Positions 47,738-56,417 of a DNA stretch of 64,000 bases are shown here, piece by piece. The stretch is from CAWATZ01 sp963784995 (lineage in GTDB: Bacteria; Planctomycetota; Planctomycetia; Gemmatales; Gemmataceae), in NCBI GenBank assembly GCA_963784995.1, contig CAWATZ010000012.1:372001-436000 (forward strand), written 5' to 3'. Numbering within the stretch: the stretch's first letter is position 1; every line of letters begins with the position of its first letter. The notes beneath the pieces were generated by a model. That model was not told the DNA's origin. It did not search any database and was given only the letters and a program-made list of their open reading frames with translations. Position numbers and translations under genes: made by a program.

Positions 47738-48347
47738 GTGTCTTCTTCCTCTGTCCGTCTTTCCCGGATGCTGTCCCCTGACCGGCGGCACCATTGCTAG
47801 CGATACCGTCCTCTTCCTCGAAGAACAGGCTACCCTGGCCCGTGTCCCTGGATTTCTTGGCTCGGCTGCCTCCTACCGGTCTCCTCTTTTCCTGTCCCGG
47901 CTGCCCGTATGTCAGCAGCGTCCTCAGCGCCGCCCGGCCAGCCAGCTGGCGGTAGCCGTAGAAGCACAGGGTGAACCAGTAGAGCACGACCTCGGCAGGC
48001 AGTTCTTCCAGGCCGCGGCGGAACATCTCGCGGATTGCCGGCTTCGTCAGGTAGCGCGCCGAGCCGAAAGCGAGGGCTAGCCGCATGCCGTCATCGTGCT
48101 TCAGCCACCGAGGCGTCACCCCGGGACGGAAGTCCGAACCGTTGATCGGCCCCGGCTCCTCGGCCTGGCGCAGGTACGGGTCCGACGCCTGCCGCAGCCA
48201 CTGCACTGTTCCCGGGGAGGACGCAGAGCCCATGACTCGGGCGTCGGCCTCGCGCGGGTTGCGGCCCGTCACGTTCGGGAACAGGTGCAGCTCGATGATC
48301 TGGCCGCGTTTGGGCTCGTGCCGCATCCGCAGGCGGAACCTCTCCAT
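47724..48347 (-). CDS. Unknown 207-aa operon protein
   Basis: Starts MERFRLRMRHEPKRGQIIEL and holds a conserved-looking core, GMRLALAFGSARYLTKPAIR followed by EVVLYWFTLCFYGYRQLAGR. The last ~50 residues are Lys/Arg/Gly-rich and low-complexity, with an acidic patch (FFEEEDG). I do not know the family by function. ATG at 48347 shares a base with the DUF499 stop (TGATG), and its end overlaps the DUF4365 gene, so it is co-translated with both. A small accessory or adaptor subunit of the ATPase is a reasonable guess. Confidence 0.7.
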   Translation of the reverse strand: MERFRLRMRHEPKRGQIIELHLFPNVTGRNPREADARVMGSASSPGTVQWLRQASDPYLRQAEEPGPINGSDFRPGVTPRWLKHDDGMRLALAFGSARYLTKPAIREMFRRGLEELPAEVVLYWFTLCFYGYRQLAGRAALRTLLTYGQPGQEKRRPVGGSRAKKSRDTGQGSLFFEEEDGIASNGAAGQGTASGKDGQRKKTRAAQ

Positions 48348-51300
48348 CACACACCTCCTGCCACAGGGGTGGCGGCGGACACTGTGGCTGGACGCCTGGC
48401 CCGCACGGGCACCAGTTTCACCTCCAGCCGGCCCTGGTTGGCGTTGATCAGGGCCGTGCGGTAGTTCCCCAGGTCCGTGTCAGTCAGCTCAGGCGTCGGC
48501 TGGAACTTGAGACTGACACTGATCGTCACTTGCAGCTCACCCTGGTTGCGGAACGGCCAGACCGGCGCCAGCAAAGAGCGGATTTCCTCGAAGCGGCCCT
48601 CGAAGGACAGGCTGATCGTTTCTGTCTTGGCGCCGACCACGCGCTGGCCGTTGGCCACGACGGAGGCGTGAACCTGGGCGGCCCGGGGGCGGTCGGCCCA
48701 GGTCGCCAGCAGCGTGTTGTCGAAGGACTCCCGATCCTCGACAGTGACCGCTAGCTCGGCTACCTGGATGTTCCTCTGGGACGCCAGTGCTTCCCACAGC
48801 GCCGTCAGCGCCTCGCGAGGTGTGCCGACCTGCGTGACGGGCTGCGGACCCTTGCCAGGCCGCAGGCTATCCAGTTCTTGAGCCAGGCCAGCAGCAGGAT
48901 CGACGAGCGCCCAGTTCGGAGACACCTGCACGGGAGGGGTGGGGGTGTCGTGGCGAGTGAAGAACGTCTCGTCGCCGTCCTTCTTCCAGGCACACCAGAG
49001 CCCATCGCGAACGCCGTCTCGAAGGACCGTCTCCAGACGCGGCCGGCTGAGGTCGCTCCAGATGGAACGAGAGTAGCGCTCCAGATCTTCCGGGGCCACC
49101 TGAGCGGCCCCGGCGGGCCAGCACATCTCCTTGAGCCGCCCCGCAGTCAGCGGCATCGTGTCCGTCCCCGCGCCGGCATTCGTCCCGGGGCTGGCTTTCT
49201 TGCGGGGGTAGATGCCCTGGTCGAGGGCCGCCTGGTAAGTCCAGAACTCGACGGACTCCTCGAACCGTGGTGTGCCCGGCCACTCGTTCATCTCCTGCAC
49301 GCCGATGGCCAGGTTGGGGCCGCGCAGGTACATCACCCAGCGGTTCTCCCTCGCCCCTTCTTGCAACGCCTGCCAGAGGACGGCGCGGTCGGGCAGGACG
49401 GGGAAGTGCGCGCTGCTCTTCGCGGCATCGAGGAACTTCGGAGCCGATAGCGTGGCCGCTGGCGTCATTCCCGACTTGGGCCACAGGTGGTCCCACACCT
49501 CCTGCGGTCGCACCTCCTTGACCGGGATGATTCGGTCGGCGATTGCGGCGGCGGTGTCGTAAAGCAGATGGTTCGCCGAGATGGCCGGCGCCAGTTCGGC
49601 GGCGTTCTCGCGGCCGTACACCTTCTTATCAGGGCGGACGTAATAGACCCACGTCGCGTCGGGCACAGTCGTGACGCCGGCGCGGAAGGTCGGCAACAGG
49701 TCCGTAGCCTTCAGCACCATCGGCAGCTCAGGTTCCTTGCGGATGCGATCCCAGACCTCCTCCGTGGACAGGCAGTTCTCCCCTTCTCCCCAGAGGGGAG
49801 GCCGCCGTACCAGATCCGGGGCAAGGACCAGGGGCTGTCCCGAAGTTGCTTCCGGAACCAGCTTGTTGTTCTGCCGCAGGCACTGGAGGATCGGCCCCTC
49901 CGCCACGGCCCCTCGCTGGGACCGCCGGCCGCGACCTGCCGGTTCCGGGTTCTCGCCAAAATCAACGCGGTAGCATTCCAGCAGTGGCCCCGTCGGTGAG
50001 CCGCTGAACAGGTCCATCTCCTCGTCGCCCCCGCCTCGCGGGAAGGCCAGTACCCGGTAAGCCTCCAGCAGCCGGGTCCGAACGTGAACTTCCTGGGGGC
50101 CCAGCAGTTCCTTCACCTTGCCCAGGTCGTCCTCAAGAGCCATGAACTCCGGGGGCACGCCGGAGGCGCTGTCTCTGGCCCGCCGCTTCATGTCGCTGAA
50201 GGTAGCGCCGCTGGCCGTGGCGAGGTTGGTCTGTTCGGTCTCGATGTCTTTCTGGACCCGCTCCCAGGCGATCAAGGACTTGACCGCGTCCTTGATCCCG
50301 GTGACACGGCTGCTTTCAGCCAGGAGAAAGATCAGATTGTTGCGGTAGGTGCGAGGGCTTTCGTTGACGCCCGTCTTCGTGAAGAGCTGCTTGACGAAGT
50401 TGAGGCGCTCCCCTGCCCCGAGGCCGACGAAACCGGCCTCCTTGTCGTAGTGGATCAGCACCAGCCGCACCCGGTCAGCACTGTCGTTGATCTCCGTGTG
50501 ACTGACCGGAAACGTGATGACCTGGAACGCGGTGAAGCCCGAGAAGACCTCCTTGATCCAGGCGTCGAGGGTCTCCCGCACCTCGCCCGGCTGCACCTGG
50601 CCCAGGCGTTCCTGGTAGCGTTTGTTGACAGAGGCCCGGGTGCGGAACAGGAAATGGTCGCCCTCCCGCCGCATGTACCAGGCCCGCCGTTCCGTCTCCT
50701 CCAGGCCCTGGGCAACATAGTTGAGGTCCACGCCGGGCCTGCCGACCGCGAGAGCCACCTCGGCCGCAGTGACCCCCTTGGAGCCATCGGGCAGGCTGTG
50801 CAGGAAGGTGACGACGGCCGCCTCGGTACTGGCACGCCAGGGCCAGCCCGTCTCGGCCTCACTGGCGTGCGTGCCACCCTCGGGCTTGACCACGTCGGCG
50901 TCAAGACCGCGCTCGAACGCCGACCGCTTGAGGCGGTTCAAGATCTCGTCGCGGATCTCGCTGCGGGCCAGGTCCACATGGTGTGCGTGCAGCAAGAGGG
51001 TTTGGCCCAGGTGCTTGCGGCCCTCCCAGGCCGCACGGATGGTGCGGGCCACCAGGCGCAAGGCACCGCGCGTCTGGTGAAAGTCGGGGATGTCGGCGAG
51101 ACGCTCGGCGAAGAGGCGGACAAACTCGGGGTGGAAGGGGTAGCTTTTCTCGATGAGCGCGGGATAGCCCGAATCGCCGGCCTCGAAGGCCCGGCCATCG
51201 ATCTGGACGCCACTGGCCCGCTGCTGCTCGTGGTATTGCCGGTAGGCCTCGGCCACGTCGGCAGCATGGGAGCGGTCTACTGAGTCGAACAGACGGCGGC

Positions 51301-52207
51301 ACAGGACGGCGGCCCGCTCGAAGGACTGCGTCGGCGTCAGGTTGCGGGCCTGGCGAGCGGTGGTGCTGGCCAGTTCGTCGGGCGTCTCCAGCACTGCGTA
51401 GAGGTGCTGCTTGAGTTCGCCGACCAGCTTGCGGTTGGCGTCCTTCTCCGAGGGCAGGGTCAGGACCAGGGCCGTGCGAGGTCGAGCGGCAGCGAGGCCG
51501 AAAAGGGTCTGGAGGAAGGTTGGCCACTGACTGTTGACCTTGTGCCGCGGGTGTGTCTCGGGCAGTGCTGCGGCACGGGCCATGTACAGTACCAACTCGT
51601 CCAGCAGGATCAGGATGGGTTTGTCACCCAGGGCGGCTTGCAAGGCCGGGCGCGATGGGGCGATGCCTGCCAAGTCGTTCTCCTTGACGTCCTCGTAGCC
51701 CGCCGACCCGCCGGCCAGGAAGGCGATCTGCCCCCACGGCGTGTAGACCCGCTGCTTGTGCCCATCGCACTCGCACTCGATGCCCGTCAGCGGATCCGCA
51801 ACGTCACCGACAAAGGCCGTGATGCGGGTGTCGCCAGGCGCCGGGAAGCGAGTGATGCCGTAGTCCGCCAACAGGCTGGCGATCTGGCCGCCCTCCCGGG
51901 CGACGTGGACCAGGGCGATCAGGCTGTGGGTCTTGCCGCCGCCGAAACCCGTTTCCAACCTGAAGACGGGCGTGCCGCCCTGGACGCCGGCCAGGCGCTC
52001 GGCCACGTCCTTGACCAGCAATTTCATGTTCTCGGTGGGGTGCGTGCCACCGAAGAAGCGAGCTGGCTCCTTGTAGTCCGCATGGGTGTTGGGGCTCCGC
52101 GTGAACACGTCCCACAACTCGGCCGCGAAGATGGCGTCTGGCAACTCCCCCTGAAGCACTTCTCGCCGGGGTTTGCAAGTGTCGAAGATCGAAGGTGGGG
52201 ACGACAT
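48347..52207 (-). CDS. DUF499 P-loop ATPase, first gene of the defence-like operon
   Basis: A 1286-aa protein starting MSSPPSIFDTCKPRREVLQG. The Walker A loop FRLETGFGGGKTHSLIALV lies at about residues 83-100 and Walker B PILILLDELVLYMARAA follows. RYQERLGQVQPGEVRETLDA and a long C-terminal half complete the DUF499 architecture, ending in a small beta-rich domain. Large ATPases of this kind occur in defence loci; BREX BrxC/PglY is broadly comparable. ATG at 52207 has AGAGGG six bases upstream; the ORF is open for 88 codons further up but shows no family sequence there. Around 49780-49800 a CTCCCC/GGGGAG repeat is translated in frame (RRPPLWGEGENCLS). It likely powers or gates the complex. Confidence 0.85.
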   Translation of the reverse strand: MSSPPSIFDTCKPRREVLQGELPDAIFAAELWDVFTRSPNTHADYKEPARFFGGTHPTENMKLLVKDVAERLAGVQGGTPVFRLETGFGGGKTHSLIALVHVAREGGQIASLLADYGITRFPAPGDTRITAFVGDVADPLTGIECECDGHKQRVYTPWGQIAFLAGGSAGYEDVKENDLAGIAPSRPALQAALGDKPILILLDELVLYMARAAALPETHPRHKVNSQWPTFLQTLFGLAAARPRTALVLTLPSEKDANRKLVGELKQHLYAVLETPDELASTTARQARNLTPTQSFERAAVLCRRLFDSVDRSHAADVAEAYRQYHEQQRASGVQIDGRAFEAGDSGYPALIEKSYPFHPEFVRLFAERLADIPDFHQTRGALRLVARTIRAAWEGRKHLGQTLLLHAHHVDLARSEIRDEILNRLKRSAFERGLDADVVKPEGGTHASEAETGWPWRASTEAAVVTFLHSLPDGSKGVTAAEVALAVGRPGVDLNYVAQGLEETERRAWYMRREGDHFLFRTRASVNKRYQERLGQVQPGEVRETLDAWIKEVFSGFTAFQVITFPVSHTEINDSADRVRLVLIHYDKEAGFVGLGAGERLNFVKQLFTKTGVNESPRTYRNNLIFLLAESSRVTGIKDAVKSLIAWERVQKDIETEQTNLATASGATFSDMKRRARDSASGVPPEFMALEDDLGKVKELLGPQEVHVRTRLLEAYRVLAFPRGGGDEEMDLFSGSPTGPLLECYRVDFGENPEPAGRGRRSQRGAVAEGPILQCLRQNNKLVPEATSGQPLVLAPDLVRRPPLWGEGENCLSTEEVWDRIRKEPELPMVLKATDLLPTFRAGVTTVPDATWVYYVRPDKKVYGRENAAELAPAISANHLLYDTAAAIADRIIPVKEVRPQEVWDHLWPKSGMTPAATLSAPKFLDAAKSSAHFPVLPDRAVLWQALQEGARENRWVMYLRGPNLAIGVQEMNEWPGTPRFEESVEFWTYQAALDQGIYPRKKASPGTNAGAGTDTMPLTAGRLKEMCWPAGAAQVAPEDLERYSRSIWSDLSRPRLETVLRDGVRDGLWCAWKKDGDETFFTRHDTPTPPVQVSPNWALVDPAAGLAQELDSLRPGKGPQPVTQVGTPREALTALWEALASQRNIQVAELAVTVEDRESFDNTLLATWADRPRAAQVHASVVANGQRVVGAKTETISLSFEGRFEEIRSLLAPVWPFRNQGELQVTISVSLKFQPTPELTDTDLGNYRTALINANQGRLEVKLVPVRARRPATVSAATPVAGGV

Positions 52208-52313
52208 GAGAAACCCTCTAACCACATCGACAGTCAGGCGTCTGTGGCTACCCGACAGCAGGTGTCGGTGTTTTTTGATTGTGGTTGTAGCTCGTGATGA
52301 CGTTACGAATTGC

Positions 52314-52341
52314 ATTCTATCACCCAAGCGCCGAGCAGCAA
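52314..52341 (-). promoter_or_regulatory. Possible promoter of the defence-like operon
   Basis: On the minus strand TTGCTG (52341-52336), a 16-base gap and TAGAAT (52319-52314) resemble a sigma-70 promoter. It would give a leader of about 100 bases. The 260-base gap 52208-52467 is AT-richer than its surroundings. Confidence 0.35.
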
Positions 52342-52467
52342 GGATGGCAGTGTTCAAATTTTCAGAAATACCCTCGTCATCGGAAGCAGAAGGCGAGATG
52401 AAGGCGGGCGATAAGGTGAGCAAGAGGTTTCTCCCCTGTCGCCTTGCCATCCTCGGTAGCACGCAAG

Positions 52468-53655
52468 TCACTTCGGCAACGGCACCTGATCTGGCCCAGC
52501 CAGATAGCCGATCAGGTCGCGCACGTCCCGGTCGCTCAGCGGCTGCAGCAGGCCGTCCGGCATCAGCGACAGGTTCGACCTGCTCCGCTCCTCGATGTCG
52601 CTCTTGGCGATCCGCACCGCCTGCGTGGCCGTCTGCAGCACCAGCACCTTGTCGTTCTCCTCCTTGACCACGCCGCTGACCGTCCGGCCCTCCTTCGTGG
52701 TGACGTTGGTCACCAGGTAATCGCGGGCCACCACGGCACTGGGGGCTAGCAGCTTGGTCAGAAGATACTCGGGCTGAGTGCGCTGCGAGCCGGTCAGCTC
52801 CGGACCAATCCGGCCGCCCTCGCCGAACAGGGCATGGCAGCTGGCACAGTGCTTGACGAACAGGGCCCGACCGTGGGAGCGGTCGGCGTTCTTGAGAGCG
52901 GCGGGCGGCGCCATCGACAGGTAGCGCGGCAGCTGCGACAGGTCGGCGGGGCGGATCGAGCCCCAGACCTTGGTGATGCGGTCGCGCAGTTTCGCGTCCT
53001 TGAGGTTCATCATCTGCCGGACCAGGAACGGCGACAGGTCCGTTCGCGCCACCTGCCCCTTCTCCACCGCATCCATCAGGGCCAGGGCGAACTCGGCTCG
53101 CGAAGCCAGCGTGGCCAGCACGTCGCCACGCTCCGCCTCGGGCATGGCAGCGTAGTGCTTGAGCAGCCAGGCCGGCGTTTGCGGATCGCGTATCGTCGCC
53201 AGCCCCTGGATCGCGGAGCGGCGCAGGTCACGATCACCGAGCAGTTCACGCAGAAGCGGCAGCAGATCGGGAGCGCGAGCATCGATCAGCGTCTGCAAGG
53301 CGGAGCGGCGCACCTCGGCTTCCGCCTTCGTGTCGTTGACCGTGCGCCGCAGCGTCTCCACCGCCTCGCGATCGCCGAACAGCACCGACAGCAGCAGCGT
53401 TCGTTGCCGGACTTCTTGGTTCGTGCTCGCCAGAAGTTTCTTCGCGGCCTCGCTCCAGCCGGCAGGGGCCTTCGACTGCCGGCGTCCTGCCAGGGATTCC
53501 AGCATGCCGCGCAGCACGTCGCGCTGGACTTCCGCATCGTCGGTGGTCTGGAGCAGTCGGACCAATGGCTCCAGACCTCGACCCGGCGCGGAAGGAGCCG
53601 CGGGAGTCAGCCACCAGAGGGCAAGGACAGCGAAGACAAGCAGCGCTCTGCGCAT
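52468..53655 (-). CDS. HEAT-repeat protein with C-terminal cytochrome c domain
   Basis: A 395-aa exported protein: signal peptide MRRALLVFAVLALWWLTPAA, helical HEAT-like repeats (EVQRDVLRGMLESLAG, EVRRSALQTLIDA, DLRRSAIQGLATI) and a c-type cytochrome with one heme site in HGRALFVKHCASCHALFGEG, closing with SLMPDGLLQPLSDRDVRDLI. In many planctomycetes this is the last part of one long PVC-type heme protein; here it is a separate gene beginning three bases after the stop of its partner, with its own signal peptide. It probably accepts electrons from that partner in the periplasm. The heme axial Met is likely in SLMPDG. Confidence 0.85.
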   Translation of the reverse strand: MRRALLVFAVLALWWLTPAAPSAPGRGLEPLVRLLQTTDDAEVQRDVLRGMLESLAGRRQSKAPAGWSEAAKKLLASTNQEVRQRTLLLSVLFGDREAVETLRRTVNDTKAEAEVRRSALQTLIDARAPDLLPLLRELLGDRDLRRSAIQGLATIRDPQTPAWLLKHYAAMPEAERGDVLATLASRAEFALALMDAVEKGQVARTDLSPFLVRQMMNLKDAKLRDRITKVWGSIRPADLSQLPRYLSMAPPAALKNADRSHGRALFVKHCASCHALFGEGGRIGPELTGSQRTQPEYLLTKLLAPSAVVARDYLVTNVTTKEGRTVSGVVKEENDKVLVLQTATQAVRIAKSDIEERSRSNLSLMPDGLLQPLSDRDVRDLIGYLAGPDQVPLPK

Positions 53656-53658
53656 CGT

Positions 53659-55478
53659 TCACTCCGTCAGGTCGGTCAGCCGGCGAGCAATGTACTGGCG
53701 GACAATGGGGATCTTCGATTTGGCAATCAGCTTTGTGGCGCGCTCGGGGTCCGCCGGCACGGCCGACTCGATCCCGTACCAGATCATCAGCGGCAGGTTG
53801 GCGTCCTGGGCTTCGTCGCGGCTGACCAGCCCCTCCGCGATATCCCAGCGCTGGGCCGCCGGCAGGCGCTGCAGACCCGAGGCCAGGGCCAGCCGGACGT
53901 AGGGTGAGGGGTCGGTACGCGCCAGTTCCGCCAGGCGGACCGTGACCTTGTCGGAGGCCTTGCGATCCTCAAGCAGCAGCCGGATCGCCCAGCCGCGGAG
54001 GGTCTCGTCGGCGTGCCCCAGCAGCTTCAGCAGGTCAGGCTCCGGCAGAGCAGCGATGGAGTGCAGCGCCCACAGGGCCCGCAATTTCCGCGACGTAGCC
54101 GGTTGCTCCTCCAGCATCTTCCGCAGCGCCGGAGCGACCGCGGCGTCCAGCTTCCCCGACGCCGCCCGCTCCTGCAACAGCCAGCGGGCCCGCCGAACGT
54201 ACCACTCGTTGCGGTGCAGTTGCAACTGCACCAGCTCCGCGTCGCTCTTGCTCGCCAGATCGACTTGCACGGCCTTCGGCTGACCGAAGGTCACCTTGTA
54301 AATGCGACCGCTCGGATGGGTCTTGTCGTTATTGTGGCATTCGCCGGTGTCGTGCCAGTCGGAGAGGAAGACGCCGCCATCGGGCCCGTAGAGCAGCGAC
54401 AGCGGCCGGAACCACGGATCGTGGGCGAAGAGGAAATCGAGACCGTGCTTGGCGACGTAACCCGACCCGTGCCGTTCGAGGATGTCCTGGTTGATCCGGT
54501 TGCCGTGCAGATTGCCCATGAAGATCCGGCCGCGATACTGCTCGGGCCAGTTGTCGCCCAGGTAGATCATTGCCCCGGCGTGAGCATGGCCGCCGCCGGT
54601 TTCGCCGTGCGCTCCCTGACCGCCGCGCGACGACGTCCAGGGACCGCCGGCCCAGTGCAGGTGATCGGCGCAGCTCTCCATCAGGCTGTAGGTGTACGGG
54701 TTCAGGTCTTGCCCGTACATGCGGACAAAGTGCGCCCCTGCGGGAAGTGGAACAGGTGCTTGATGACGCAGTTGGTGATGAACAGCTCGCCTCGGTCGTC
54801 CCAGTCCAGGCCCCAGGGGTTGGTGCTGCCAAAGGCGAAACGCTCGAACACCTTCTTGGTGGGATGATACCGCCAGACGCCGCAATTGACCGGCGTGCGA
54901 TCCTTCTTCTCCGTCCCGGGTTTGCCGACGTACGAGGTATCGGTGATACCGTTACAGCCGTACAGCCAGCCGTCCGGCCCCCAGTGGAGGTTGTTGAAGA
55001 CGTTGTGCTTGGCCTTCATGCTCCAGCCGTCGAGAATCACCTGAGCCGGCCCGGCCGGTTTGTCCTCGCCCGGCTTGATGGGGATGAACAGCAGATTGGG
55101 TATGGCACAGAGCCAAACGCCGCCCCAGCCGACGGCGATGCCGGAGAGGTTGGTGCCATTGTCGAGGAAGACCTTGCGGGACTTGAACTTGCCCTCGCCG
55201 CCGTCCTCGAAGATCAGGATGCGGTCCTTGCCGGTCTTGCCCTCCGCCAGCCAGTTGGGGTAGGAGGCGGATTCGACCACCCAGAGCCGGCCGCGATCGT
55301 CGGTGGTCATGGCGATCGGCTTGCGGACGTCCGGCTCCCCGGCGAACAGGCTGACGCGGAAGCCCTCCGGGACCTTCATCCGGGCGGCCGACTGTTCCGG
55401 CGAGAGGAAATCGTTCTGGGCCACGGCGGGACCGGCCAGCAGGATCAGGGCCGGCACGGCAAACAAGCGAGCAAACAC
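53659..55478 (-). CDS. PVC-type membrane-bound dehydrogenase propeller (one frameshift)
   Basis: Signal peptide MFARLFAVPALILLAGPAVA, then a six-bladed propeller of the L-sorbosone/PQQ-dehydrogenase kind: GFRVSLFAGEPDVRKPIAMT, DDRGRLWVVESASYPNW, NVFNNLHWGPDGWLYGCNGI and GLDWDDRGELFITNCV. A one-base break near 54735 splits HLFHFPQG from AHFVRMYGQDLNPYTYS; pieces are 55478-54702 and about 54740-53659. The second piece finishes the propeller (GPDGGVFLSDWHDTGECHN) and adds HEAT repeats. No heme site is present; that is on the next gene, three bases away. Together they form a periplasmic oxidoreductase of unknown substrate, possibly a sugar. The start is GTG with CGGAGG upstream. Confidence 0.8.
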
Positions 55479-55559
55479 GGCAGACCTCCGACGGCAAGGG
55501 GGCGGGGGGAATAGGAGTAGTGTAGGGAGGGAGGCGGAGGATTGCCAGGCGGGATTGCG

Positions 55560-55589
55560 TTGACTCGCTCGCGTCTGTGGCGGTAGACT
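55560..55589 (+). promoter_or_regulatory. Sigma-70-like promoter
   Basis: TTGACT (55560-55565), an 18-base gap and TAGACT (55584-55589) form a good match 23 bases before a start codon with GGGAGG. It should drive the small gene at 55612. Confidence 0.5.
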
Positions 55590-55611
55590 GAATCGAAAAG
55601 GGAGGTGTCAC

Positions 55612-55908
55612 GTGGCCCACATCGTGCTGACCGAAGAACAAGCGCGGATCATTGCTGAGTCTGCAAATGGAATCGAGGTTCGAGATTCCCAAGGGCGTCT
55701 CCTGGGCTTTCTTCAGCGCCTCTTTCCCGACGAGGTTGCGATCATCGAACAGGTGAAACAAAGGCGGCAAACGCCAGGCCCGATGATACCTGGGGCTCGG
55801 GTTCTGGCCATGCTGAAAACCCTCGATGCGATGCAGGAAACGGAAGAAGTCACCCGTGAGAAGGTTCAAGAAGTACTCCGCAAGGTCAAGAGTGGGGAGC
55901 TGTTGTGA
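55612..55908 (+). CDS. Hypothetical protein, 98 aa
   Basis: Begins MAHIVLTEEQARIIAESANG and continues IEVRDSQGRLLGFLQRLFPD, with a charged helical C-terminus (ETEEVTREKVQEVLRKVKSG). The N-terminal half resembles the short 'EVRDxxGxxLG' strand pair seen in many small planctomycete proteins, but the function is unknown; an antitoxin-like or adaptor role cannot be excluded. It starts with GTG behind GGGAGG, and a good promoter is just upstream. It has no operon partner: downstream is a 500-base gap. Confidence 0.65.
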   Translation: MAHIVLTEEQARIIAESANGIEVRDSQGRLLGFLQRLFPDEVAIIEQVKQRRQTPGPMIPGARVLAMLKTLDAMQETEEVTREKVQEVLRKVKSGELL

Positions 55909-56125
55909 TGTTCTGTCCTGCGTGCTGCAAGAGGGTGAGAGTCTTGTGCAGGAGGTTCCGCGGATTGCGATGTTCCGCGCGGAACTGGACAGTTGGCGCA
56001 AGAAAGGGAAACACGGCTGAAACGCGGACTCGCCTGCCAGATGCGGCGGGCTCCCCGCCAACTTTCCGGCGCTGGCAGAGAGGCCAGAGCGTGCCCGTCG
56101 GTGACGGAGATGGTCCTTTGAGCGT

Positions 56126-56168
56126 CATTTTCCTGCGTGCCTGCCAGTTGCCAGGGTATTCGGGGAAG
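56126..56168 (+). repeat. Dispersed repeat with core TGCCAGGGTATTCGGG, copy C
   Basis: A 43-base core from CATTTTCCTGCGTGCC to CGGGGAAG. It sits in the 509-base gap 55909-56417, about 80 bases before a TAGAAT box (56247-56252) that could start the phosphatase-ATP-grasp gene. An open frame across it is judged spurious. Confidence 0.75.
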
Positions 56169-56417
56169 GCTGGCCGGAGGCATTCCTTGGCAGAAGCAAC
56201 TCCAGAGCCCGTTCGGGTGAACCTGTTCGATGGTCCGGTTGTCTGGTAGAATGAACCACGTGCCCGCCGCGGCGTCACGCCGCATCCACTCACTTCCACC
56301 ACACACCTCTCACCAGGCAATCCCTTACAAGTTGGATTCGTGAACGAACTGTTGCACCTTCGTCGGTGCCGGGATCGCGACACCGACATCGGGGCGAGCT
56401 GCCCCTTGGAGGAACCC

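Noticed and set aside
39151..52207. Identification as classical BREX or DISARM
   Set aside because: No PglZ-type phosphatase, BrxL, DrmA or DUF1998 DrmB is encoded; only the general logic is shared.
52208..52471. 88-codon upstream extension of the DUF499 gene
   Set aside because: The extension is not family-like and crosses an AT-rich promoter-like stretch; ATG at 52207 has a ribosome site.
55905..56249. Possible 114-aa gene after 55908
   Set aside because: It crosses the dispersed repeat and has the composition of non-coding GC-rich DNA; no ribosome site or homology pattern.
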